Shown here: in pieces, positions 12,268-22,382 of the stretch
How the letters are laid out: each line of letters opens with the position of its first letter
Numbering within the stretch: the first letter of the stretch is position 1
DNA from: Sistotremastrum niveocremeum HHB9708
Lineage: Eukaryota; Basidiomycota; Agaricomycetes; Sistotremastrales; Sistotremastraceae
NCBI GenBank assembly: GCA_001630475.1
Contig: KV419441.1
Span: 143,064-207,063, forward strand
DNA length: 64,000 bases
Direction of reading: 5' to 3'
Notes under the pieces: model-generated
What the model was told of the DNA's origin: nothing
The model's input: the letters and a program-made list of their open reading frames with translations, nothing else
Database searches by the model: none
Made by a program: the position numbers and the translations under genes

Positions 12268-12822
12268 CTCTGAATCTAAGAGGACAGTTTTACGACGACC
12301 AGACTTCAATTATGTCGACGCTCCGTTCAAGAGTTCGCTCGAAATGAACTTGCGGTCTTGCGGTCGGGTCGCGCGTTGTTGTGCTGTGTTTGGTAAGACG
12401 GCGTCAACTTCAACTGCTCTTTCTTCGACTATTTGCAACATAACTCATGAAATTCATAGATTCCAGAAGAGTAACATGTGAGAGGCTTAGAGACGAGTGA
12501 TCCAACGCAAAATGTGCGAATGAAAAAATTGCAACGAATATTGCATCCGAAGATCCGATTTCGGTATCGCCTAATATGAGAGCGCATCGAGTACAGAAAT
12601 CGAGAATCGCGAAGCTGGAATGAAAGAAAAAAAGGACAGAAATTCAAGTCTCTTTAGTTTCAAGTTCTCAACGGGTAGATATGTGAGAGTGTTGTAGGGA
12701 ATCCAGGGTTGCACGATATGCCTCAAGAAAAACGATGACGCAGCGCGACGCGACGCGTCCAAGCCTTTCTCCCAAGCTTTCTTCGCGAATTCGTGTCCTT
12801 CAGTCAACTTCAACCCGATACA
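12268..12822. other. Divergent intergenic region
   Basis: This 555-base stretch separates the NUP57 start (minus) from the F-box-like gene start (plus) and must hold both promoters. I see no repeat or gene in it and no definite TATA box. Confidence 0.4.
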
Positions 12823-14351
12823 ATGTCGTTCAGCACAATCCCTCCCGAGATAATGCATATGATCATTGATCACTATTGGATCGATACAGTGGAAACCGCG
12901 GAAACTGGCCTTGAGCGATTTTGGGCAACACTGCTACTCCTGCAAATGTGAGTTGAACTTTGGTCCTGAAACAAGATTCAACATTGATGAAATACTGTTC
13001 TAGTATTAAGCCCTTTCGTTTGGCCGCGTTATCCCACCAAGACCTGTGGAGGAAGATACACTTGGACTGGCCGAAGGGATTCGTCGAGCTATATCAGCAA
13101 CACTGGCAGTCGCGACTTGATTTGAGATCTGGCATCTCCGTCTCACTCGATACCGAACAGGGAGGAGAGGAGAATATGCAGGAGAGACGCGCCTTCTGGG
13201 AGGCAGTTCTGGTGCAGGAAATGGACCGTATCACCGATCTCGAGATTCGTATTCGTACGGGACACAACAGCATTGCAGTCGCCAATGCCGTCAGCAATAC
13301 GCCTGCCCCACAGCTACAACGCTTTCGCTTGGAAATTGACGAGAACATGAATAACAATGCGGACATACGACAGCTCTTTAATGGGGACGCCCCTCAACTT
13401 CATCAGCTTCATATCCACACCCCACTTCCCTACATCCTCACACCCCTACAAGGTCTACGCACCCTCGAAATCCGTTTGAGCCACCATAATATCAAGTACA
13501 TTTTCGTGATGTTGAGCGGACTGCCGCATTTGGAGACGGTAGCATTGGTGGGAGCAGAGTTGTGGAAAAATCAGGTGCTAGAGGCACCTCCCCCGCCGAT
13601 TACCCTCGAATACTGCACCTCCTTCGCCATCACCAATGTCACCGCATCGGTTCCATGCTATCTCTTCGCCGGTCTTCTCCTCCCTCGACTCGAGAAGCTC
13701 GTAGTAAAAGAGACCATACAATACCTCACCGCCAGCAACGAAATCCACGCTTCTATCCTCAACTTGCTCCCTAAACTTCCACATCTAGCGGTGGCACAAC
13801 GAGAATGGCTACACCTAGGGCTCCATTCTCACCGATTTGTCCTTGAGGTGCAGGGATTGCGGTACGAGACAGACTGGAAGGGAAATGAAGAGCTCAGCGA
13901 CCGGCCTCGCTTCATCCAGTTCCTCAAACGTATTATCAAACAGTGCGCCTCGTCCATCAATCTCCACCTCCATGCCTTCATATTTGAGACATCGCTCGTG
14001 GACAAGAAAAAAAACACTCAATTCCTGGCGTACCTAATTGCAGGTGACGAATATGGCTTCCTGGTTCACACATTCAACTTGAACCTCTGGACAAATGCCA
14101 CCTCGGTCTTTGTCATAGGAGACGCGACAACCCTTGTTTGTCTCCTCTGCAAGCCTACAAAGACATTCCTCCCAAACTTGCAGTTCATTCACCTGCTGCA
14201 GACTGGAAGTGCCTCCACGACAACCTGTGACGGTCCTTCTCGCACAAAGCTAGAAGGACGAAGACAGATCACATTTGAGAATACACGACTTCGAGGAGAT
14301 CTGACGATGGGTCTCATGCAACGTTTATATCTTACATTCCCTCGCCCATGA
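12823..14351 (+). CDS. F-box/LRR-like protein, paralog 1
   Basis: Exon 1 (12823-12947) encodes MSFSTIPPEIMHMIIDHY, an F-box-like opening. A phase-2 intron (GTGAGT...TTCTAG) leads to exon 2 (13004-14351), giving about 490 residues. Exon 2 opens with FRLAALSHQDLWRKIHLDWP, the usual second half of basidiomycete F-box domains, followed by irregular leucine-rich repeats such as LHQLHIHTPLPYILTPLQGL and the family block SNTPAPQLQRF. F-box proteins act as substrate receptors of SCF ubiquitin ligases, and the repeats would bind a target. Three relatives in this window (43221, 48961, 60454) share the intron position and block order. The reading frame is intact. The substrate is unknown. The F-box is weak, so the ubiquitin role is inferred. 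Confidence 0.75.
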
Positions 14352-14899
14352 CATTACGACCGCATTATTATTCTTGATGACATCAAGTTACTCAGTCTTA
14401 TACTTTCACGGTTATTCTTTCCCAACGAACTTTTCGATCATTATGCGTAGCAAGTCCACGGCATGCGGCTCATTCTACAGCGCCGGGTGATAGTAAAGAT
14501 ACAGCAATCGGATCGCTTTTTGTTGCATGCTTCTCCTCGTAAATCCGGTGTCCAGAATGACCTTTTCCGCGCAACTTGAGAGAGCCGTTTCTGACGAATC
14601 GCAAAATCAGATGTTTGGTCAATCCGGGAGCCGAACCAAAACTTACTAGCCAGGCACGCATGTGATGAACCTGTTGCTCTCGTACGGAGTTGGGGCTTTG
14701 CGGACGACTACCGATTCTTCAGAAGCTTATTCTGCAGAATAGGGGTAATCAGGGAAAATGAATAGCATGACTGCCATTTGGCCTACTCTCCAATCATCGA
14801 TCCGGGGTATTGAAACTGACCGAGGCCGGCCTCAAAGCTTCGAGCAACCGCCTATTCTGACAAGGGACTCCGACCCATTGCAAGTGACAAAGGCCCAGA
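14352..14899. other. No recognisable gene
   Basis: Short frames only. This lies between the end of F-box paralog 1 and the outer, diverged end of the left palindrome arm. Confidence 0.35.
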
Positions 14900-15919
14900 A
14901 GAATCAACAAAGCCCCTCGGAGTTGGCACGTCGTCGATCATAGTTGCTGTAAGAATGTTCATTGTAAAGTTCATCGCCGGACGCTGGATGCGGTCGAGTA
15001 TCTTGCCCTCAGGAAGCTATCTTCGTGTGAATGAATTTTTGGTGTGTATCTCGATGTCATGATTCTTACCTGATGATTCTTTTCCCCTTCCCTTGTAAAA
15101 CTCTGCTCGCACCGATCCTTATGAAGTCGTAATCCATCAGCGCCGGCAACCGACAGAGCGACTGAAGTCGTGGGTGCTCAATCAATCTCCATCCCTTATG
15201 ATCCTCAAAACGATAAGTAAAACGTCAATGATGGTTTTTAAAGCCAACTCGTGAATCGGCCGTACTAGTAAGAGCTCAAGGGTCAGCGTCTTTTCAGCTA
15301 GAGGTAGGAGCGTGGACACGAAATCACCGCACTTTGGAGCCTACAATGAGTTTCAATAGATCAGAACCTGCGCGACACGTACAAGCCCAGCTGCAGCAAT
15401 GATTGACGACGACGATATGGGATTTCCAGGAGAGTCTGCGGCAAATACTCCGAATGCTATCCGCGAGAGAGCTGCGGTGTAGTCTCTCAAAACCAAGCTC
15501 CGATCTAGACTCTCATTCTCGCATCTGGTTGCGAATGGCCCAGTCTACGATGCTCTGAAGTGCGAGGCGCCCAGAATGCCGGTTGGAATCAACGCCGCCG
15601 GTGACCAGAACAGCATGCAGAGAACTGCGAGAAAGACGGTCAGTATTGTATAGACCAGGGCGATAGACCTGTACATACAGTCATAGGCCGGCGTCGAACG
15701 TCTCCAATAGAAGAACATCTTGTTGGACACCCTCTCGAGACTGAAACAAAGACGCAGGACGATCAGTAGAGATCGAGGCGATAGACTCGAATGCGTACCT
15801 TCTGTAGAAATGAAGAGGCCAGCCTCGAAGCTTTGGGATATGGGATGGATGGTGTCTACCCAGCAACCACACTCAAGACTGTATATGAGAGAGGAAGATG
15901 GGAAGAAAGGTCTCAATCC

Positions 15920-15968
15920 GATGGGGTGTGTCGCGCTGCCCGGCCGAGTCAGCGCGGCACACTCCATC
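15920..15968 (-). other. Leader hairpin of family A
   Basis: Nineteen-base arms (15920-15938 and 15950-15968) pair fully if G-U pairs are allowed. The same hairpin occurs in the right arm, at 29928-29977 and at 46302-46353. In the 29.9-kb copy the stem has CTCG facing CGAG where the others have CGCG facing CGCG, a paired change. Confidence 0.7.
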
Positions 15969-16098
15969 CGACCGCACCAAAGGTTGAGGGAAGTCCCCGA
16001 AGGTGCCCAGCCTCACGAACGTCCCATAGAACGACCCTTTGGTGTATTGCCTCGCTGTCGTGAGCTAGCATGCCAGTCGTGGTCCGTCCAACAGGGCC

Positions 16099-16137
16099 CC
16101 AGCTACTACTGAAGCAAGTAGCTTCAGGAGTAGCTGG
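16099..16137 (-). other. Second leader hairpin of family A
   Basis: Arms CCAGCTACTACTGAAGC and GCTTCAGGAGTAGCTGG pair with a single mismatch around a five-base loop. The equivalent place in the other copies has a shorter stem closed by CGAA, with CTGC/GCAG at 30.1 kb and CTAC/GTAG at 46.5 kb. Confidence 0.6.
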
Positions 16138-16510
16138 ACCAAGATGTTAGAGGCGCGACCCGCTGGGAGTTCCGTAGAACAGCGGCCATGTCGACGACCT
16201 AAGCCGTCGACTTGATGAGCGGAGGGAGACAAAGGAAAGGGAGTAGCCGAGATGGGGGCGAGTTTATATAGATGATTTGGACAGTCGAATTTCATGCGCC
16301 AGAGGACTGAGCAGTAGGGGGTTGCGATGGTACAGCCTTGCACTTCAGTGTTCCAAAGGAATAGATTGAGCTGCTTGAAGAGGCGGCAAACGACAGCTAG
16401 AGTGCAGCAGACAGTCCAATTCGTCGAGGGAGCGGAAGCAGGTGAAGTTCGGAGTTTCGGATGTTATGCATCCGTTGCGTCTTCTGGATTCCGTTGCTAC
16501 AGAATATTCT

Positions 16511-16746
16511 GAGTACGCCCTTGTCGTCTTTCTCGTTGTGTATTACGCTGTCATCATTAGTGCATATATATGAAACATATCAAGTTTGTCTAGAGATCGT
16601 TTTCGAACTGTAATGTCCGATATTCTCGTCAAATTGACTCATTTAAGCTGCAGTTTCAACAGACTCATGCGTGGCTCAATTATCGCCTCGATAGCGTAAG
16701 TGTAATGTACCAGTACTATACACCAGAAAGTCCTCTTCTGTGGCAT
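16511..16746. other. Palindrome spacer
   Basis: 236 bases of unique sequence between the two inverted family A copies. It is AT-rich with CATATATATG near 16563. Since both copies read outward, any shared promoter would lie here or in the inner arm ends. Confidence 0.5.
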
Positions 16747-18430
16747 AGAATATTCTGTAGCAACGGAATCCAGAAGACGCAACGGATGCATAACATCCGA
16801 AACTCCGAACTTCACCCGCTTCCGCTCCCTCGACGAATTGGACTGTCTGCTGCACTCTAGCTGTCGTTTGCCGCCTCTTCAAGCAGCTCAATCTATTCCT
16901 TTGGAACACTGAAGTGCAAGGCTGTACCATCGCAACCCCCTACTGCTCAGTCCTCTGGCGCATGAAATTCGACTGTCCAAATCATCTATATAAACTCGCC
17001 CCCATCTCGGCTACTCCCTTTCCTTTGTCTCCCTCCGCTCATCAAGTCGACGGCTTAGGTCGTCGACATGGCCGCTGTTCTACGGAACTCCCAGCGGGTC
17101 GCGCCTCTAACATCTTGGTCCAGCTACTCCTGAAGCTACTTGCTTCAGTAGTAGCTGGGGCCCTGTTGGACGGACCACGACTGGCATGCTAGCTCACGAC
17201 AGCGAGGCAATACACCAAAGGGTCGTTCTATGGGACGTTCGTGAGGCTGGGCACCTTCGGGGACTTCCCTCAACCTTTGGTGCGGTCGGATGGAGTGTGC
17301 CGCGCTGACTCGGCCGGGCAGCGCGACACACCCCATCGGATTGAGACCTTTCTTCCCATCTTCCTCTCTCATATACAGTCTTGAGTGTGGTTGCTGGGTA
17401 GACACCATCCATCCCATATCCCAAAGCTTCGAGGCTGGCCTCTTCATTTCTACAGAAGGTACGCATTCGAGTCTATCGCCTCGATCTCTACTGATCGTCC
17501 TGCGTCTTTGTTTCAGTCTCGAGAGGGTGTCCAACAAGATGTTCTTCTATTGGAGACGTTCGACGCCGGCCTATGACTGTATGTACAGGTCTATCGCCCT
17601 GGTCTATACAATACTGACCGTCTTTCTCGCAGTTCTCTGCATGCTCTGTTTATCGCCGGCGGCGCAGAATCCGACCGGTATTCCAAGCGCGTCTCCGTCG
17701 GTGCACTTCAGAGCATCGTAGTCTGGTCCGTTCGCGGCCAGATGTGAGAACATGATCCTAGATCTGTGCTTGTTCCTCAGAGGGTACGACGCCGCCCTTC
17801 CAAAAATTCGCATTTCCAACGCGTCCTGTGGGAGCTCCTCCAAGTTGGGTAGCGTTCCTGATCGGGGCTGAAGCTAGCCTCGTATGTGTCACGCAGCTTT
17901 TTTGATGGATGGTGTCAATCAGTTGAACTCGTTGCAGGCGTCAAGGTATGGCGTTTGCGTGTCCACGCTCCTACGTTTTGCTGCAGAGATACAGGCCCGT
18001 TAGCTCCTCTTAGTAAGCCCGATTCACAATTTGACTGCAAGGCCGCTTATTGATTTGTGGATACTGACAAACGACGATAGTAGACCGGAAAGAAGATCGA
18101 GCCATCGCCAAAGTATCATCAGTAGTAGGCACTGTTGAAGTCGACCTCGTAACGATCCAGGCGAGCAGAGCTCTGAAGGGAAGCAAAAAGGGGTCATCAG
18201 GAAGGAATCATGACATCGAGATACACATCATGAACTGATTCTCACGAATACAGCATGCTGATAGCAAGGTGACCGTCCACACCCGGCATCCCGCGATGAA
18301 GACTCTTGTCGTAAACGACAATGTGCTGAATGCGACCCGCCTGAGCAGCGACTTGTAGAAGTTAGCGGGGTCATGCGAAGGAAATATCTCTGATAAACTC
18401 CAGTAGGTGACCAAATTTTCTTCGAATTCA
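16747..18430 (+). repeat. Family A copy, right arm of palindrome (reads rightward)
   Basis: Mirror copy of the left arm. The TATA box is at 16987-16994 and the leader hairpins follow. From about 17645 it diverges from the left arm but keeps homology to it and to the 45-kb gene, for example the block encoding YGVCVST near 17950 (LKCGVCVSES in the 45-kb copy) and NDNVLNAT near 18325 (IQLNVLNAT in the 45-kb copy). The reading frame is degenerate in this distal part. Confidence 0.7.
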
Positions 18431-18953
18431 CTTCAGCTGCATACTGAAGGAGGCGGCTTCATTGCAGTGACCCAATATATTGCAGTGATCGATGTTATAT
18501 TTGGGGAAGACGAAGTCCAGCTGTCCACACGCCCTGCGTCAAACAAGAGACGGTTCGACGCAAGTAACTAAGCTTTGTCCCCGCAGCAAGCTTGGTCACC
18601 CTACAGCCTCCGTGATGAACAAAGTCGTTTAGATTCTAGTCTTGAATAGAGAGTGCGAAAGGATGTTGCCTAGACGGATATTTTGATTCCAATACTAGAG
18701 AGCGCGAAAGAAGTCCATGTCTACGCTATCCGTTGACGACTTTTCAAGAGATGGATGCCAGGACCGAAGATGTAGACTGCTTGGATATGCAATCTGAGCA
18801 ACTGAGAAAAGAAACTCTTGGCTGTCGGACGGAAGGAGTGAGAAGAGCTAATCCATGAATGTTCATGTTTGGCGGCGCACGAGCAACCTCCATGCAGACT
18901 CTCCTTCCCTCCCCCGACAGCACGCAGAACATGAACGTTGTGAGATCTAAACG
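18431..18953. other. No recognisable gene
   Basis: Short frames only, between the outer end of the palindrome and the Myb-like gene. It may contain the promoter of that gene. Confidence 0.35.
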
Positions 18954-20526
18954 ATGACGAGTCACATCCGCAGACTGGCCCAACCTCGGTGTGAACAGGC
19001 TGACCCCTATCCTGCATGGGTCGCAAACTGGAATTTCGGCGACACTGGCAACTCTCAGCTTATGGACTCTCAGTCTCAAGGCAACACACTGGATACGCTG
19101 ACCTTGTTTGACCGCTGCGAACTCTCTAGTGCTATAGACTTAAGGCGACGGACATACGGATCGATCCGCAAGCAAAAAGACTGTTATCGACAGGATATCT
19201 CGGCTCTTTTGCTTTACGTCTTTCGTCGTGGCCTCATGCGCCCCTCACAATCTAGTGCTCGATATCGCTCGATATCATCATCGGAGAGCGACTATAACGA
19301 TCAGGATACCCGTACAAGTCGTCGTCGTCGTCATACTTCACCTCTGAAAGAAAAACTGAGCTGGGGGACCCTACGATGGAGCGATCATCCTGAGCTCACC
19401 GACCGATTGATCAAACTGATTCGAGATGACCCGAGTGCTCGACGATGGACTTACTTCGTTTGTGACAGCGGATCCCGATCTCACAACACGAAGTACATCT
19501 TCACTTGGGCTGCGAAATTATTCAAGGATCATCCAAATTTTCGTATGCCTTATGCACGAAATCGTAATGCTTTTGAGTTGACCCTAAGGAAGCATCTGAT
19601 AAGGTATATCTCGAGCCTGTGACCTAAGCTACAATGACTCATAGGGACATACAATAGGTTGAAGAACAAATATCGAAAGCTATCCGACCAATTAGGCCTT
19701 GATGGTGGCTCGGAGGCTGTTTCAGCCCGCGAATTGAGTTTGTGCACTATGCCACTATAAGGAATGATATTCTGACAACAGTTCACTCAGCCAACGTCAG
19801 GGACCGATGGCCTTTGTGGGATAAAATGTATCAGTTGTGGGGAGAGCTGCGTATGATTGCTTGCCTCGTTCTTGCAACATCGAACATTGACAAAATATTC
19901 AGGGAAGCCCGGCTACACTAAAAGAGAAATGAGTGAAGGCGCCACACCAGTTGCTGATTGGTCCGATGAAAGTGATGGTGACTATGAACCGTCAGATCAA
20001 GAGTCAGAGGAGGGGTCGGAGACGGCTTCGACGGCTCCATCGCAGCCGACAAGTCAATGCTGCCGATCCCCTTCTTTCGCCGTGCCCCTACCTCGTAGAG
20101 CAACTCAGCGCTCGGCTCAGGCAGCCAGAGTTCCCTCAATCCAACCTCAAAAGGAGGTAACACCAGACACCCAATGTTCTAGTGCAACGGCTGTGAACTC
20201 TTCCCCGGTGGCAGTAAGAAACTTTTCACCACTTTCGGGAAATTTACTCATAGATTTTTTGGCCTTTTCAGAGCGACCAGTTAATCCCAGCATCCTTGTC
20301 TCAGGGGATGACAAGACCTCAGTATGTCGCACAGGCAGAAGTTTTGAAGCTGCAGATCGAGCAAGAGAAGGCCAAACGCAAGCGCTATGCGGCTCAGCAA
20401 AAACTCTACGAAGTCAAGTTCAAATATTTGGAACGGAAAGAGCAGATTCGTCTCCGCCGCGAAAAGGCCAAGTATCACGTCGCATTCCGAAGAAAGCTGT
20501 GCGACGAAACATTGGCTTCGTCGTAA
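18954..20526 (+). CDS. Basidiomycete Myb/SANT-like domain protein, hypothetical
   Basis: Exon 1 (to about 19603) encodes a basic RSRRRRH-type linker and a domain starting LSWGTLRWSDHPELTDRLIK, continuing across the intron into LKNKYRKLSDQLGLDGG and then RDRWPLWDKMYQLWGEL. This W...HPE.T..L plus LF.DHP...R block pattern is common in uncharacterised basidiomycete proteins resembling Myb/SANT DNA-binding domains. Later exons encode an acidic low-complexity stretch and, after an intron starting GTAAGA near 20215, a charged helix QAEVLKLQIEQEKAKRKRYA likely to form a coiled coil, ending LCDETLASS. I infer four introns; the one near 19735 has a weak donor. The start is uncertain, with another candidate methionine near 19062. 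A transcriptional role is guessed from the domain only. Confidence 0.55.
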
Positions 20527-20875
20527 TAGGGAATGACTGAAGAGCGCATTTCCGAAACGGTCTTGACTCTTGACCGGTGTATATTATTATTGTATCATAA
20601 AAACGCCGCGGCCTACAAAATGTACGAACTGTAACATGGTATTTATCGGTTTTGGGCGGTCTGTCGACATTTTATCATCACCCACGGATAGACTAGCGAT
20701 TAATTACAAGTTTCTGGAACTTCAGTGGAAGACAGAATGCGCTTTGCTTATGTCAGCTAAAGATGCTGCGGAGTTCGAAATTCAGACACTTCACGGTCGT
20801 GGCGACGTTGGATAGAGCGACAACAGCGACAACAAGACCTGCAAGGGCATCGATCAAGCATACAACAGTGCCATA
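20527..20875. other. Intergenic region upstream of the Yip1-domain gene
   Basis: 349 bases with a short open frame (20570-20815) of no recognisable content. Likely 3' flank of the Myb-like gene and promoter of the next gene. Confidence 0.35.
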
Positions 20876-22112
20876 ATGGCATATCAATCTGTTGAAGCCG
20901 ATGAGGTAACTCTCCTACCACTTCATCCTCGAGGTCTTCTGACTTCTCGCCTTAGCGATTGGAACATGAGGGCGAAACGCTCGAGTTTAAATGTACGCGT
21001 TCTCTGGCCCATCTCCTATTTGAGATTGCTCGGGATGGGATTTTGATATCTTTGGAATTTCAGCATTTTTACCTGGGCCTGGTGGAGGACAGAACGGAGG
21101 GGGTGGTGGCACAGGACCGCGAGGCGCAGCTGGTACGTACCATGGTCTTGAACAAGCTCAAATGCTGACGAAATATATACCATTTCTCTCTTATGAAACT
21201 TTCAATGTTGTGTCCTAACAGGCTACTACCAACCACCTACGCCTGGCGCGAATGCCAGCTTTTGGAATTTAGAATACTATCAAAAGTATTTTGATGTCGA
21301 TACCATCACCGTGCGTCGTCAATCTTTGCCCTCGTATTCATGAAGCTCATAGTCCTGGTCAGGTTGCCACCCGCTGTTACACCACTCTCCTCCCTCTCTC
21401 ACCATCATACCTCAGTGCTCATCTTACTCCCTCACCCGATCTCTACGGTCCTTTCTGGACCCTCACAACTCTCATTTTCTGCTTATACGTCTTCTCCTCC
21501 CTCGCTTCATCATTAACAGCCTATCTTTCCGGTGCAGAAGTCGATTATAATTTCTCGCTTTTATCAATCGCCGTTACTCTCGTATATTCGTATGGATTAG
21601 GGTTTCCCGTTCTTCTTTGGGTGGTGTTGAGATATTTCGGAGTGAGTGAATGGAGTGTCGTTGAGGCTGTCGCTGTCTGGGGATACGGGCAATTTGTCTG
21701 GATTCCTGTTTCGGTACGTGCTATACCCTTCTTCTGAGACAGATGTCTGATTTTCAGCGATAGATTCTGTGTGTGATACCCGTTCCCATCGTGAGATGGG
21801 TCCTAGTCGGTGCTGGCTTTGGTGTCTCAGGTTATTTCCTGGTCGCCAATGTGTATCCTGTAATCGCAACGGTGAGACTCAATTTGTTCTGTGCTCGACC
21901 GTACTGAGGCGTTTGACCAGGCCGAAGCAAAGGCCGTCAGAGGCCTGGTTGTGCTCGTCGCCGTTCTGCATGCTGCTCTGGCCCTTACATTCAAGGTCCT
22001 GTTCTTCAGCTACTACATCAAAGAAATCGGTGGTAAAGACCCATTGGGTGGGGAAGTAGGATCAGATCCGGAAACAACGCCCGCGATTCGTCTACTAAAA
22101 ATGTTCTTGTAA
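20876..22112 (+). CDS. Yip1-domain Golgi membrane protein (YIPF1/YIPF2-like)
   Basis: Seven exons join in frame: 20876-20905, 20956-20992, 21064-21132, 21222-21310, 21363-21713, 21764-21871 and 21921-22112, giving 291 residues. The N-terminus is Gly/Pro-rich. The conserved cytosolic motif EYYQKYFDVDT is followed by DLYGPFWTLTTLIFCLYV and about five hydrophobic segments ending near LHAALALTFKVLFFSYY, the Yip1 fold. Members sit in Golgi and vesicle membranes and interact with Rab/Ypt GTPases. The EYYQ..FDVDT and DLYGPFW motifs point to the YIPF1/YIPF2 branch rather than YIP1 proper. The intron after DVDT was placed where both frame and motif continue. The gene appears intact and lies 270 bases upstream of BRO1. 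Confidence 0.88.
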
Positions 22113-22382
22113 ATATATTCCAACGCTTTCACGGAGCCTAGAGAGTGCGAGGGTTGTATTATCTGATAGCTGAGATGCCTGAATTTGGGTGGGCCAGGCT
22201 CTGATCGGCTCTCACGAACGAAGCGTTACTTCATCAGTTGCCCTAGCCGCGCACGCACTGCGGCCACAGGTTCATCGTCTCACACTCATCCGCAGCCAAG
22301 ACAGAACTCGAATCATCTAAGCAACCCAGGCCGATCGTCTATCTCCTCCAGATAAAAGCCTCTGAATTGAGAGCTAGACAGC

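Larger units (their letters stand above)
14900..16510 (-). repeat. Family A copy, left arm of palindrome (reads leftward)
   Basis: From right to left this copy has an upstream region, a TATA box (TATATAAA on the minus strand, 16263-16270), a leader with several hairpins, and a distal part homologous to the spliced gene at 45134-46670. The distal part keeps an intron-like segment (GTAAGAATC...GAAGATAG, about 15070-15030) at the position where the 45-kb copy has one, but its reading frame is degenerate. The section from 15613 to 16510 is matched in inverted form by 16747-17644 with one difference that I noticed; outside that the arms are clearly diverged. Confidence 0.7.
15613..17644. repeat. 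Near-identical palindrome (two 898-base arms, 236-base spacer)
   Basis: Position p on the left corresponds to 33257 minus p on the right. Open frames of 130, 92 and 63 codons recur with identical translations on the opposite strand. The only mismatch I saw in the arms is at 16440 (A) against G-equivalent on the other arm. The arms end inward at the same ten bases, AGAATATTCT, itself a palindrome (16501-16510 and 16747-16756). Confidence 0.9.

Noticed and set aside
14900-18430. LTR retrotransposon interpretation of families A and B
   Set aside because: TATA-containing repeated leaders resemble LTRs, but I find no reverse transcriptase, integrase, protease or capsid motif and no primer-binding site; the copies are inverted rather than direct. 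Left unclassified.
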